Source: Peribacillus sp. FSL E2-0218
GTDB lineage: Bacteria; Bacillota; Bacilli; Bacillales; DSM-1321
Length of the DNA stretch: 64,000 nt
Assembly (NCBI RefSeq): GCF_037992945.1
Contig: NZ_CP150304.1
Coordinates: forward strand, 871,501-935,500
Reading direction: 5' to 3'
Below are positions 8,839-17,196 of this stretch, piece after piece (within the stretch, counting starts at the first letter, position 1; every line of letters starts with the position of its first letter). The translations under genes and the position numbers were made by a program. The notes beneath the pieces were generated by a model. That model saw only the letters and a list, made by a program, of their open reading frames with translations. It was not told where the DNA came from and made no database searches.

Positions 8839-8852
8839 TGAAAACGCTTTAT
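8839..8852 (+). promoter_or_regulatory. Possible cre site (CcpA) upstream of acid-sugar operon
   Basis: TGAAAACGCTTTAT agrees with the cre consensus TGWAANCGNTNWCA at 12 of 14 positions. It lies 111 bases before the dehydrogenase start and downstream of the putative -10. This would fit catabolite repression of a carbon-source operon. Confidence 0.4.
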
Positions 8853-8962
8853 AAATCAAAATTAGGACATGCACTCGAAAAAGGTCCTTTCATAGCAGTA
8901 CAGGTTAATTTGGGCACGGTAACAATACCAGCTAAACGAAAGTGAATAAGGAGGAAATGAAA

Positions 8963-9853
8963 TTGGGTAAAAAAATTGGATTTATTGGATTGGGCATCAT
9001 GGGAAAACCAATGTCATCCAACTTATTAAAAGCAGGTTATGAAGTAACGGTTAATGATCTTAATATACAAACAGTAGAAGAACTTGTTGAGGCAGGTGCG
9101 AAAGCAGGAACACCAATGGAAATGGGTGAAACATGTGACGTCATCATCACGATGCTGCCTGCGTCACAGCATGTGAAACAAGTCGTGCTTGGCGAGCATG
9201 GAATTTTGAAAACGGCTGCAAAAGGGACGGTAATCATAGATATGAGCTCCATCTCACCGGTCATATCGGTCGAAATTGCAAATGAAGCGGCTAAACAGGG
9301 TGTTGACATGATGGATGCTCCGGTTAGCGGCGGTGAGCCGAAAGCGATTGATGGGACATTGGCCATTATGGTCGGAGGAAAAGAAAGCGTATTCGAATCA
9401 GTTATTGATATTCTCCATTCCGTAGGTACGGATGTTACGTTGGTTGGCAAGAATGGCAGCGGTGTCACGGCGAAGCTGGCAAATCAAGTTATTGTCAACT
9501 TAAACATTGCGGCGATGTCCGAAGCACTTGTTCTTGCAGCAAAAGCTGGAATTGATGTGGAAAAAATGTATCAGGCCATTCGCGGCGGTCTCGCTGGAAG
9601 CGCTGTACTCGATGCAAAAGTGCCTCTAATCTTGGACAGAAACTTCGTAGCTGGAGGAAAGATCGATATTAATTTAAAGGACATCACGAATGTAATGGAA
9701 ACAGCACATGAAATCGGGGTTCCCCTTCCGCTGTCTAGCCAGCTGCTGGAAATCTTCCATGCACTTAAAGTGGATGGAAAAGCCGGGGATGATCACGGAG
9801 GCATCGTGCAGTATTATGAAAAACTGGCAAACGTCGAAGTTAGGAGGGTGTAA
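8963..9853 (+). CDS. 3-hydroxyisobutyrate-dehydrogenase-family oxidoreductase (GarR / L-threonate dehydrogenase type)
   Basis: 296 residues from TTG 8963. A GTG at 8942 and an ATG at 8957 are in frame, but AAGGAGG (8948-8954) is placed correctly (8 nt) only for the TTG. The start gives GKKIGFIGLGIMGKPM, the NAD(P)-binding loop (about residues 5-12). The substrate loop DAPVSGGEPKA (about 114-124) and the catalytic Lys in GVTAKLANQ (about 171-173) are present. The family includes tartronate semialdehyde reductase and L-threonate dehydrogenase. With a DUF1537 kinase next to it, oxidation of a four-carbon acid sugar at C2 is the more likely role (inference). Confidence 0.9.
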   Translation: MGKKIGFIGLGIMGKPMSSNLLKAGYEVTVNDLNIQTVEELVEAGAKAGTPMEMGETCDVIITMLPASQHVKQVVLGEHGILKTAAKGTVIIDMSSISPVISVEIANEAAKQGVDMMDAPVSGGEPKAIDGTLAIMVGGKESVFESVIDILHSVGTDVTLVGKNGSGVTAKLANQVIVNLNIAAMSEALVLAAKAGIDVEKMYQAIRGGLAGSAVLDAKVPLILDRNFVAGGKIDINLKDITNVMETAHEIGVPLPLSSQLLEIFHALKVDGKAGDDHGGIVQYYEKLANVEVRRV

Positions 9854-9854
9854 A

Positions 9855-11300
9855 TTGACTATCAATCATTCAAGCAATCTAACCGCAAAAGCTACATTTG
9901 CCAGCCTGCCGGCAGTTCCCGATGAACGGGCTGTTAATGAACTGCTCGCTGACGAATTGCTGGATTTCAATAAAAAAATCATCGTCCTGGATGATGATCC
10001 AACAGGTGTTCAAACGGTTCACGGTATATCCGTTTATACGGATTGGTCAGCTGAAAGTATTGAATCGGGATTCGCCGAGAGGAATTCGATGTTTTTCGTT
10101 TTGACCAATTCAAGGGGGTTTACAGCAGCGGAAACCGAACGGGCACATAAGGAAATAGCGAAGGTCATCCAGGAAACAGCGGAGAAGCAGAACAAAGAAT
10201 TCATCATCATCAGTCGCGGGGATTCTACACTTCGTGGTCATTATCCTCTTGAAACGGAAGTATTGAAAAATACGCTTGAAGCACATTCAGACATGAAGTT
10301 TAATGGAGAAGTCATCATGCCCTTTTTCAAAGAAGGCGGCCGTTTCACGATCAATAACATTCATTACGTGCAGGATGAAGATGCGTTAGTGCCGGCTGGT
10401 GAAACCGAATTCGCGAAGGATCGGACATTCGGTTTCAAAGCATCACATCTTGGTGACTGGGCAGAAGAAAAGTCGAACGGGACATTTAAAGCGGATGATG
10501 CTGTATACCTGTCTCTAGAAAGTATCCGTGATCTTGATTTTGATAAATTGGTCAGTCAGTTAATGGCAGTTGAAGATTTCAATAAAATCATTGTTAATGC
10601 GGTTGAATATGTGGATGCAAAAGTGGTTGTGATTGCATTGATCCGAGCTATAAAGGCAGGCAAACAGTTCTTGTTCCGGAGTGCAGCGGCGTTAACAAAA
10701 ATCATCGGGGGGATAGATGATAAACCCCTGCTAACGAAAGAAGAGCTAATGAAAGAAGATTCCGGTCACGGCGGTCTTATCATGATTGGCTCACATGTGA
10801 AAAAAACAACGGAACAGTTTGAAGCTCTTCAAACCTGTGATTTCATCGAGTTCATTGAATTCGATGTCCACCTCGTCCTGCATCCAAATAAGTTTGAGGC
10901 GGAAATTCAACGGGTCATTGAAGCGAGCGAGCAACTCATACGTAAAGGAAAAACGGTCACCGTATATACGAAGCGGGAGCGCCTCGACCTTGGGGAGAAC
11001 AAAAAAGAAGAAGAATTGAAACTATCCGTGAAGATATCCGATGCAGTGACAAGCATAGTCAAGCAGCTTGAAGTACGTCCAAGCTTTATTATTGCCAAAG
11101 GCGGCATCACGTCAAGTGATATAGGGACGAATGGTCTTGGCGTAAAGCGGGCGACGGTAGCTGGTCAGGTAAAGCCTGGAATTCCAGTATGGTTGACAGG
11201 AGGCGAAAGCAAGTTTCCGGGAATGGCTTATGTGATTTTCCCTGGGAATGTTGGATCAAAAGCAACCTTAAAAGAAGTGGCAGAACTGATGCATCAATGA
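9855..11300 (+). CDS. Four-carbon acid sugar kinase (DUF1537 family, OtnK-like)
   Basis: 481 residues from TTG 9855, one base after the preceding stop, with TAGGAGGG (9841-9848) 6 bases before it. The frame is open upstream to 9708 but only as an overlap with the dehydrogenase. The N-terminal domain has the signature IIVLDDDPTGVQTVHG (about residues 36-51) and SRGDSTLRGHYP (about 120-131). The C-terminal nucleotide-binding domain has AKGGITSSDIG (about 415-425). DUF1537 kinases phosphorylate 3-dehydro-tetronates or related acid sugars. No aldolase or isomerase gene follows in this operon, so the pathway is incomplete here. Confidence 0.9.
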   Translation: MTINHSSNLTAKATFASLPAVPDERAVNELLADELLDFNKKIIVLDDDPTGVQTVHGISVYTDWSAESIESGFAERNSMFFVLTNSRGFTAAETERAHKEIAKVIQETAEKQNKEFIIISRGDSTLRGHYPLETEVLKNTLEAHSDMKFNGEVIMPFFKEGGRFTINNIHYVQDEDALVPAGETEFAKDRTFGFKASHLGDWAEEKSNGTFKADDAVYLSLESIRDLDFDKLVSQLMAVEDFNKIIVNAVEYVDAKVVVIALIRAIKAGKQFLFRSAAALTKIIGGIDDKPLLTKEELMKEDSGHGGLIMIGSHVKKTTEQFEALQTCDFIEFIEFDVHLVLHPNKFEAEIQRVIEASEQLIRKGKTVTVYTKRERLDLGENKKEEELKLSVKISDAVTSIVKQLEVRPSFIIAKGGITSSDIGTNGLGVKRATVAGQVKPGIPVWLTGGESKFPGMAYVIFPGNVGSKATLKEVAELMHQ

Positions 11301-11419
11301 TCGGAGCGGCATTTTGCCGCTTCGGGTCCAGGTGTAAGCGAATACAATTGGATGGGTCAGAAAAGTTAGTGGACTGAGATTTCAAGCCAAGCCCACATTA
11401 AAAGAAAAGGTGGATGAAA

Positions 11420-12739
11420 ATGCCGATACTTTCTATATGTATAGGGGTTGCCCTATTGCTAATATTAATGATTGCTTTGAAATTAAACGCTTTCATATCC
11501 TTGCTTATCGTTTCCTTGGTAGTAGGGATCTTGGAAGGAATGACACCAATTGCTGCAATTGAATCCATCCAAACTGGTTTGGGTGGAACGCTTGGAAATC
11601 TCACGATAATCATCGTGTTTGGGGCCATACTCGGTAAGTTGATGACTGATTCAGGCGGGGCCCAACGAATTGCAATGACACTAATCAAAGCATTTGGCAA
11701 AAAGCGAGTACAACTAGCCGCTGTTCTAACGGCTTCCGTCGTAGGGATCGCCCTTTTCTTTGAAACGGGAGTCGTCGTTTTGATTCCATTGGTATTTACG
11801 ATTGCTATGGCAGCAGGAGTACCAGTATTGTATATCGGCATGCCCGTCATAGCCGCCCTTATCACGATGCATGGATTTGTTCCTCCACATCCAGGGCCAA
11901 CGGCAGTTGCCAGTGTGTTTGATGCAAATTTGGGCAAGACCTTAATATATGGGGTCATCATCGCGATCCCAGCCATAATCATTGGCGGGCCATTATTCAC
12001 GAAGTTGTTTAAGAAAGAAGACTTGGAAGCGGACATTCCAAAAGAGTTATTTAATCCTAAGGAGTTTAAAGAGGAAGAAATGCCACGGTTTGCAACAAGT
12101 CTTCTTACTTCCCTCATGCCAGTAATATTGATAACGGTCAAAGTAGCTGTAGAAATTTTCATGCCTGAATCATCGATCATGCCGGTTGTTGATTTCATCG
12201 GCAATCCGGCTGTGGCGCTTTTGATTTCTGTCATTATTGCCATTTTCACCTTTGGTCTTAATCGAGGGAAGAAAATGAATGAAATCATGAAATCCTTTTC
12301 CGAGTCCGTCAGCGGAATTGCAATGATTCTATTAATCATAGCTGGTGGCGGGGCGTTCAAACAAGTATTGATAGACAGTCATATCGATCAATATATTGCT
12401 GGCATCATGGCCGAATCAACGCTTTCACCATTGATCCTTACTTGGCTGATAGCGGCTATCCTAAGGGTGGCCATAGGGTCTGCTACAGTGGCCGGCATGA
12501 CGGCAGCCGGAATTGCGGCACCTCTTGTTGCGGCCACAGGGGTAAGTCCAGAACTTATGGTTTTGGCTGCAGGTGCAGGAAGCATAACATTCTCCCATGT
12601 AAATGATGCAGGTTTTTGGATTTACAAGGAATATTTTAATCTATCAATAGGAAAGACCATTAAGACATGGTCCGTGATGGTCACCATCATTTCACTGGTG
12701 GGACTTGCCGGTGTACTCATCATCAATTTGTTCATATAA
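11420..12739 (+). CDS. GntP family permease (gluconate/acid-sugar:H+ symporter)
   Basis: 439 residues from ATG 11420. An in-frame ATG at 11414 also exists, but AAGGTGG at 11407-11413 abuts that one and is 6 bases from 11420. The protein has about 12 hydrophobic segments and the GntP signature GFVPPHPGPTAV (about residues 153-164). SGVTAAG-like glycine stretches and the late HVNDAGFWIYKEYF (about 397-410) are also typical. GntP carriers import gluconate and related hydroxy acids. It is the third gene of the unit after a dehydrogenase and an acid-sugar kinase, so it probably imports their substrate. It ends at a strong terminator. Confidence 0.9.
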   Translation: MPILSICIGVALLLILMIALKLNAFISLLIVSLVVGILEGMTPIAAIESIQTGLGGTLGNLTIIIVFGAILGKLMTDSGGAQRIAMTLIKAFGKKRVQLAAVLTASVVGIALFFETGVVVLIPLVFTIAMAAGVPVLYIGMPVIAALITMHGFVPPHPGPTAVASVFDANLGKTLIYGVIIAIPAIIIGGPLFTKLFKKEDLEADIPKELFNPKEFKEEEMPRFATSLLTSLMPVILITVKVAVEIFMPESSIMPVVDFIGNPAVALLISVIIAIFTFGLNRGKKMNEIMKSFSESVSGIAMILLIIAGGGAFKQVLIDSHIDQYIAGIMAESTLSPLILTWLIAAILRVAIGSATVAGMTAAGIAAPLVAATGVSPELMVLAAGAGSITFSHVNDAGFWIYKEYFNLSIGKTIKTWSVMVTIISLVGLAGVLIINLFI

Positions 12740-12742
12740 TGA

Positions 12743-12790
12743 AAAACCCCTATCCTGTCTGTAACAATATGGACTGGATAGGGGTTTTCC
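12743..12790 (+). terminator. Intrinsic terminator after GntP permease
   Basis: A 13-base perfect stem AAAACCCCTATCC / GGATAGGGGTTTT (12743-12755 and 12776-12788) around a 20-base loop. It ends the acid-sugar operon. Confidence 0.85.
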
Positions 12791-13249
12791 ACTTTTCTTG
12801 TTCACGAATCATGCTGGTTTGAAGGAGAACATGGAAAAAAATTTATCATCGATAAATGTAAGCACATTCATGAACAAAATCGTCAGTAAATGAATATAAG
12901 TAAAAAAATGAATGATTCAAATGGTTTGAAGGGGCTATACAAATTCGTTGAAATATTTCTGGTTTTTCAAAAAGACATCATGTTTTACTTAACCTTTTAC
13001 CCTGCTATTGAATATCATTGATTAAAAAAGTATGGATAAAATACGAAATCAAAGATCACCTGGACAATTGCGTGTCGCAAAGCAACGGCATTAAAATCTT
13101 TTAGTATTCTTAATGTATAGAAGAGTGGCCATGTGGGAATCATGGTGGATAAGGAAATAAAAAAAGAAGAAAGGATAACATTGAAATAAATATTAATAAT
13201 CTCCAAGTTACTTAGTATAATAGAAAAAAGGTTAAGGAGTTGGTTTCGA
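12791..13249. other. 459-base AT-rich intergenic stretch
   Basis: No convincing coding frame, RNA gene or repeat was recognised. The last 30 bases hold the AAGGAG ribosome site (13234-13239) for the small IDEAL-type gene and a possible -10 TATAAT at 13216-13221. Confidence 0.5.
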
Positions 13250-13429
13250 ATGGAGAAGCAATTGCCTGGAACATCACTGGAGCCTGAAGAGATGGCAGAA
13301 ATGGTATTAAAAAAGGCTTTAAGCGATTATAGGAAAGCGCAAATCGATAAAGCGATCGATGACTCATTGAAGAATCGGGATAAAGATGAGTTCATCCGTT
13401 TAACTGAACTACTGAAGAGCATTTCATGA
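13250..13429 (+). CDS. Small IDEAL-domain-like protein
   Basis: 59 residues, with AAGGAG 10 bases before the ATG. The C-terminal two thirds, YRKAQIDKAIDDSLKNRDKD then EFIRLTELLKSI, match the pattern of the IDEAL domain, a short helical motif of Firmicutes proteins (for example YpiB) in which Ile-Asp-x-Ala-Leu is followed by a charged turn and a second helix. The function of such single-domain proteins is not known. No neighbour forms an operon with it. Confidence 0.65.
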   Translation: MEKQLPGTSLEPEEMAEMVLKKALSDYRKAQIDKAIDDSLKNRDKDEFIRLTELLKSIS

Positions 13430-13593
13430 AATTTCGCACACTGGGAAAAAGACAAGTAGTTATAATATGATAGAAAAGCTACCGTGCATGGAAGTCAGTG
13501 AAGCTTGTTAATATATGCATAATGAAAGCGAAACTTAATTAGATTAAATCAGTCTAAGGAAATAGCAATCTATAGAATTATCACATTTTACAT

Positions 13594-13607
13594 TGTAAGC
13601 GCTTTCT
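13594..13607 (+). promoter_or_regulatory. cre-like CcpA site over a putative promoter
   Basis: TGTAAGCGCTTTCT matches the cre consensus at 13 of 14 positions. It sits between a possible -35 TTTACA (13588-13593) and -10 TATGCT (13610-13615) upstream of a 42-residue gene. CcpA binding here would block the promoter. Confidence 0.55.
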
Positions 13608-13664
13608 TGTATGCTTGTCATACTAATTCATGAAAAAGGTTGAAACCTAAAAGGGGGAGAAGAA

Positions 13665-13793
13665 ATGAAAAAGAATGGAGTGTCGTTGGCTGAATTTGTT
13701 CAGGAGGATCGGTTTGAACTCAACTCCTACATTACTTCTTTATTTAACAAACTGAATGACTATGTTCCCAAAAGTCTTAAAGATAAAAAATAA
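13665..13793 (+). CDS. Small hypothetical protein, 42 residues
   Basis: ATG 13665 follows AAAGGGGGAG (13650-13659) at good spacing. The product is MKKNGVSLAEFVQEDRF and then a helix-like ELNSYITSLFNKLNDYVPKS with a basic tail. No family was recognised and no membrane segment is present. The gene has its own terminator (13802-13838) and a cre-like site in its promoter, which argue that it is real and carbon-regulated. Confidence 0.6.
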   Translation: MKKNGVSLAEFVQEDRFELNSYITSLFNKLNDYVPKSLKDKK

Positions 13794-13801
13794 GCCATGA
13801 A

Positions 13802-13845
13802 ATGAATCAGAGAGTGCTGTATGGCTTTCTGATTCATTTTTGTTT
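13802..13845 (+). terminator. Intrinsic terminator after small protein gene
   Basis: Stem ATGAATCAGAGAG / CTTTCTGATTCAT (13 bases, one G-U pair) at 13802-13838 followed by TTTTGTTTTG. Confidence 0.75.
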
Positions 13846-13858
13846 TGTTTCACGATAA

Positions 13859-13888
13859 TTGACAATGAGAATCGTTATCGACTAAAAT
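13859..13888 (+). promoter_or_regulatory. Fur box overlapping the hmoA promoter
   Basis: GACAATGAGAATCGTTATC (13861-13879) matches the 19-base Fur box GATAATGATAATCATTATC at 16 positions. It lies between TTGACA (13859-13864) and TAAAAT (13883-13888), which are 18 bases apart. Iron-replete Fur would block this promoter. Confidence 0.75.
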
Positions 13889-13924
13889 GAAACCATATAC
13901 GTATATCGATTGGAGTTGTTCATA

Positions 13925-14245
13925 GTGTTCGTTCAAATGAGAAAAACAGTGGTTAAAGAAGGTAATTCCGACCAAGTGGTAAAACGATTCGGTGCGGAAG
14001 GGGTCATAGAAAAGCAGGAGGGGTTCATTGATTTAAGCGTATTGGTGAAAAAGGTAAGACGAGGCGATGAAGAGGTCATCATCATGATCAATTGGGAATC
14101 GGAAGAGCACTGGAAGCAGTGGGAAAAGAGTGAAGTCCATATCGCGGGCCACAAGGCCAATCTTGGAAAGCCTAAACCTGAATATATCGTCAGTTCAGAA
14201 GGGGCATTATACGAAGTGAAAGCAGTTAAAAAGGCAGTGAAATGA
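13925..14245 (+). CDS. hmoA: Heme-degrading monooxygenase HmoA (IsdG-like/ABM domain)
   Basis: 106 residues from GTG 13925, 9 bases after GGAG. A TTG at 13910 is also in frame but precedes that site. The protein is a single antibiotic-biosynthesis-monooxygenase (ABM) fold: a first strand MFVQMRKTVV, then QEGFIDLSVLVKKVRRGDEE, then INWESEEHWKQWEKSEVH with the conserved Trp pair and His, and a tail GKPKPEYIVS. This closely follows Bacillus HmoA (YetG), which opens heme to release iron in the cytoplasm. The Fur box in the promoter supports a role in iron acquisition. Confidence 0.9.
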   Translation: MFVQMRKTVVKEGNSDQVVKRFGAEGVIEKQEGFIDLSVLVKKVRRGDEEVIIMINWESEEHWKQWEKSEVHIAGHKANLGKPKPEYIVSSEGALYEVKAVKKAVK

Positions 14246-14370
14246 TTTCTTTACCTGCCCTTTTAATGTGAATGCCATCTAATTAGCCAAAGAACGGAAT
14301 GTAAAAGTGTTTTTAAACTATTGGAAGCGGAATGGCCGCCTTTTACATACAATAGCACTACCTTCACTAA

Positions 14371-14405
14371 AATTCAGGCTCCCATTTATGGGTGCCCTTT
14401 TTTGG
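14371..14405 (+). terminator. Probable terminator downstream of hmoA
   Basis: Hairpin GGCTCCCA-TTTA-TGGGTGCC with one mismatch, followed by CTTTTTT. A second weaker hairpin, GCGG-AATGG-CCGC, lies at about 14328-14340. Confidence 0.6.
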
Positions 14406-14502
14406 TCATTCAGATCAGACTTTAATGGAGATAATGAAATGAAAAATGAAGTTCATTAGCGGTATATGACTTCGCCTTGATGCTGGAAACCTTGGTGGGT
14501 TC

Positions 14503-15912
14503 TTAGCATGAAAAATATTTTTTGTATTTCTTTAATTTATAGATGACTGTTGGCTGACTGATGCCCAAGTGATCTGCCAGTTCATAAGTGGTTTTACATT
14601 GCTTCAATGCTTTAGCTAGCAGTTGGATTTCAATCTTTTCCAATGTCTTCTTTAAATCGAATTTCTCTTCCCATTTCTGATTCATTTCCAGCAATGAGGA
14701 ATCTTCAGGCTGTTCGATTTGACCTGTGATGGATTGAGGCAAGTGTTCCGGAAAGATATTGGTTTCCTCAATGGTCAGGATCAGTCGTTCGATTAGATTT
14801 TCCAGTTCACGTATATTTCCGGGCCAATCGTAATGAGTCAGCACTTCATAGGTTGATGGATGTATTTTTTTGGATTTGTGGTATTTAGCATTGGTTTTCC
14901 GTAAGTAATGCTGTATTAACAGAGGGATATCCTCTTTACGTTCATGCAATGCCGGTATCTGGATGGGAATCACATTCAATCGATAAAACAAATCGAGCCT
15001 GAACCTGCCTTCACTTACCATCTTCTTTAAATCTTGATTCGTCGCGGCAACAAGGCGGAAGTTAATATGATTTTCCTTTTTCCCTCCAAGACGCTTTAAC
15101 TTTTTTTCCTGTAACACTTTCAGTAATTTAGCTTGCATGGCAAGCGGAAGTTCACCGATTTCATCCAAGAAAAGGGTTCCGCTGTCAGCTTGTTCAATCA
15201 GGCCCTGGCTCCCCTGCTTGCTTGCCCCTGTAAAAGCTCCCGGTTCATAGCCGAATATCTCCGATTCAAACAAACTATCAGGTATCGTGCTGCAATTGAC
15301 TTCAATGAAAGGCTCTTGCTTACGGTTACTTTGCTCATGAATTGCACGGGCGAAAGTACTTTTCCCTACTCCTGAAGGTCCCAATAAGAGAATCGTGGCA
15401 TCGGTCTTCGCAACATTATGAAGCGTTTTTACTATATGCTTCGTTTCGTTACTCCTCGCGATCATATCATGGTGATCGAGTTCCTTTTCCCTTAAATCCT
15501 CGACTTCCGTCTGATAGCCTTTGACTTTACGTTGCAAGTGCTCAAATTGATCCTGCAATTGAAGGATCTCGGTTTGATCTTGACCATAGCTGATCACCCT
15601 TGCGAGGCTGCCTTCCTTATTGAATATAGGATAGCCTGTCGACATGACGACATGACCCGTTTTTGTTTGCTGCATGATCCGTTTCGCCTTCTTTTCCTTT
15701 AATACAAGCGCGTTGATGGAAGGTGTGAGCAGGCCCTCTTTTTCTAATTGATGAACGGAAGTTCCGATATAAGAGTCACTTTTCATGCCGTAAATCTCCC
15801 ACAGCTTTGGGTTGGAATATAAAATGATTCCATCTTGATCGGTGATGAGGATATTATTATTCGAGGTTTCAATGATCTTTTGTAATTCTTCCTCCAGCAT
15901 TTCGTCATTCAT
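14503..15912 (-). CDS. Sigma-54-dependent transcriptional activator (PAS-AAA+-HTH, RocR-like)
   Basis: 469 residues. A PAS domain (about residues 8-115, IIETSNNNILITDQDGIILY) is followed by a coiled linker. The AAA+ domain has Walker A GPSGVGKS (about 177-184), the sigma-54 contact loop GAFTGA (about 224-229), Walker B GTLFLDEIGEL and the WPGNIREL sensor-II region. A Fis-type helix-turn-helix lies at the C-terminus (YELADHLGISQPTVIYKLKK). It is divergent from a ureohydrolase operon that has a -24/-12 promoter with upstream repeats. It is thus the probable SigL-dependent activator of that operon, sensing its substrate or product through PAS. Confidence 0.93.
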   Translation of the reverse strand: MNDEMLEEELQKIIETSNNNILITDQDGIILYSNPKLWEIYGMKSDSYIGTSVHQLEKEGLLTPSINALVLKEKKAKRIMQQTKTGHVVMSTGYPIFNKEGSLARVISYGQDQTEILQLQDQFEHLQRKVKGYQTEVEDLREKELDHHDMIARSNETKHIVKTLHNVAKTDATILLLGPSGVGKSTFARAIHEQSNRKQEPFIEVNCSTIPDSLFESEIFGYEPGAFTGASKQGSQGLIEQADSGTLFLDEIGELPLAMQAKLLKVLQEKKLKRLGGKKENHINFRLVAATNQDLKKMVSEGRFRLDLFYRLNVIPIQIPALHERKEDIPLLIQHYLRKTNAKYHKSKKIHPSTYEVLTHYDWPGNIRELENLIERLILTIEETNIFPEHLPQSITGQIEQPEDSSLLEMNQKWEEKFDLKKTLEKIEIQLLAKALKQCKTTYELADHLGISQPTVIYKLKKYKKYFSC

Positions 15913-15940
15913 GATATCGACTCCCTTTCGTATCCGAATC

Positions 15941-16013
15941 TTGATTAATTAAAATATAAATCAAAAAGTCTGAATAATCAAAACTTAAATCAAAAAAGGC
16001 GGTTTTGATTAAT
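15941..16013. promoter_or_regulatory. Upstream activating sequences for the sigma-54 activator
   Basis: The heptamer TTTTGAT / ATCAAAA recurs: TTGATTAAT (15941-15949), AAATCAAAAA (15958-15967), AATCAAAA (15976-15983), and a dyad AATCAAAA-N7-TTTTGATT (15988-15995, 16003-16010). The array lies 60-130 bases before the -24 element, the usual place for enhancer sites of RocR/LevR-type activators, and also just ahead of the activator's own gene. Confidence 0.7.
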
Positions 16014-16072
16014 CTTTTAATCAACAGATCTAAAAGGAAGTGTAAAAACGCCCATGAAAGGCTCCTGAAAAG

Positions 16073-16088
16073 TTGGCGCGAATCTTGC
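16073..16088 (+). promoter_or_regulatory. Sigma-54 (SigL) -24/-12 promoter
   Basis: TTGGCGC-GAATC-TTGC matches the TTGGCAC-N5-TTGC consensus. The GG (16075-16076) and GC (16087-16088) are exactly 12 bases apart, as the holoenzyme requires. It lies about 50 bases before the ureohydrolase start. Confidence 0.85.
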
Positions 16089-16139
16089 TTAAGTAAAGGT
16101 AAGATGAAAAAAATAGCAGAAAACTTAGGAGGATGTTAC

Positions 16140-17138
16140 ATGATGAAATATCAACCGAAAGACTCTTTCCAATCACCCCGTTTTTGTGGAGTGCGTACGT
16201 TTATGCGGCTTCCATTCGTTGAGCAGGTGGATGAACATATGGACTTTGTCATTATGGGAATTCCATTTGATTCCGGCCAATCATTTAGGACGGGGGCGAG
16301 ATTCGGGCCAGGAGCCATTCGTGATTTTTCCATTCTATTACGTCCGTATAATCCAGAACAGGCTATTAATATTTTTGATTATATATCAGGAATCGATTAT
16401 GGGGACATTCCCGTTGTTCCTGGCTATATATCTGAAACATATAAAAAAATAGAAGATGAGCTTACGCCAGTCATTGAAAAAGGAATCGTTCCGATATCAC
16501 TGGGAGGCGACCATTCCATTACGCTAGGGGAGCTGCGTGCAATCGTAAAAAAACATGGACCCGTTGCCTTGCTGCAATTCGATGCTCACTCCGATACGTG
16601 GGATAGTTATTTCGAACAAAAGTATAATCACGGAACCGTTTTTCGCCGCGCTATAGAAGAAGGTCTCATCGATGTATCCCGCTCCCTTCAAATTGGCATG
16701 AGGGGAGGTTTGTACGGTCCGGAGGATTTGCAGGATGCCCGGGACTTGGGCTTGGCCGTATATACAACAAACGATTATAAACGGAACGGCGTCGAAAAGA
16801 TGCTGGAGATCATCCATGAGCGTGTAGCGGATGGTCCGGTCTTTTTATCATTCGATATTGATTTTTTAGATCCGGTATATGCACCTGGCACAGGGACGCC
16901 AGAGGTTTCAGGGGCAAGCATTGATGATGCATTGGCGTTTGTCAGGGGCTTGACGGATATAGAATTCGTAGGCTTCGATCTTGTCGAGGTTTTACCCTCG
17001 TACGATCACGGACAAGTCACCGCAGCCGCAGCGGCCAACATTGTCTATGAATTCATCACGCTTATCGCACTCGCGAAAAAAGGAAAAAGAGATAAAATGG
17101 GGATGATCCAAGATTTGGAGAAGCAGCTGAACAACTAA
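16140..17138 (+). CDS. Agmatinase/guanidinobutyrase-type ureohydrolase
   Basis: 332 residues from ATG 16140 (a second ATG follows at once), with TAGGAGGA at 16127-16134. The upstream in-frame extension to 16005 would read through the promoter and is rejected. The binuclear Mn motifs are all present: GGDHS (about residues 122-126), DAHSD (about 148-152) and SFDIDFLDP (about 237-245). The enzyme hydrolyses a guanidino compound to an amine plus urea. The family cannot be split safely into agmatinase, guanidinobutyrase or guanidinopropionase by eye. It heads a sigma-54 operon with a permease and an aldolase-like gene. Confidence 0.92.
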   Translation: MMKYQPKDSFQSPRFCGVRTFMRLPFVEQVDEHMDFVIMGIPFDSGQSFRTGARFGPGAIRDFSILLRPYNPEQAINIFDYISGIDYGDIPVVPGYISETYKKIEDELTPVIEKGIVPISLGGDHSITLGELRAIVKKHGPVALLQFDAHSDTWDSYFEQKYNHGTVFRRAIEEGLIDVSRSLQIGMRGGLYGPEDLQDARDLGLAVYTTNDYKRNGVEKMLEIIHERVADGPVFLSFDIDFLDPVYAPGTGTPEVSGASIDDALAFVRGLTDIEFVGFDLVEVLPSYDHGQVTAAAAANIVYEFITLIALAKKGKRDKMGMIQDLEKQLNN

Positions 17139-17196
17139 TTAAAACGGGAAGAACCAAGCGATCTAAAACAAACCCACCCCAAAAGGAGATGTATAC

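Noticed and set aside
9708..9854. N-terminal extension of the DUF1537 kinase inside the dehydrogenase gene
   Set aside because: It overlaps the preceding gene in another frame. TTG 9855 with TAGGAGGG fits the ribosome site and family start.
11398..12360. 320-residue minus-strand open frame opposite the GntP gene
   Set aside because: It is a shadow of the permease gene: composition is Met/Thr/Ile-biased without domains and it has no ribosome site.
12791..13249. Possible riboswitch in a long AT-rich spacer
   Set aside because: No conserved aptamer core or terminator/antiterminator pair was found.
16005..16139. N-terminal extension of the ureohydrolase
   Set aside because: It would cover the sigma-54 promoter and upstream sites; ATG 16140 has TAGGAGGA and matches the family start.
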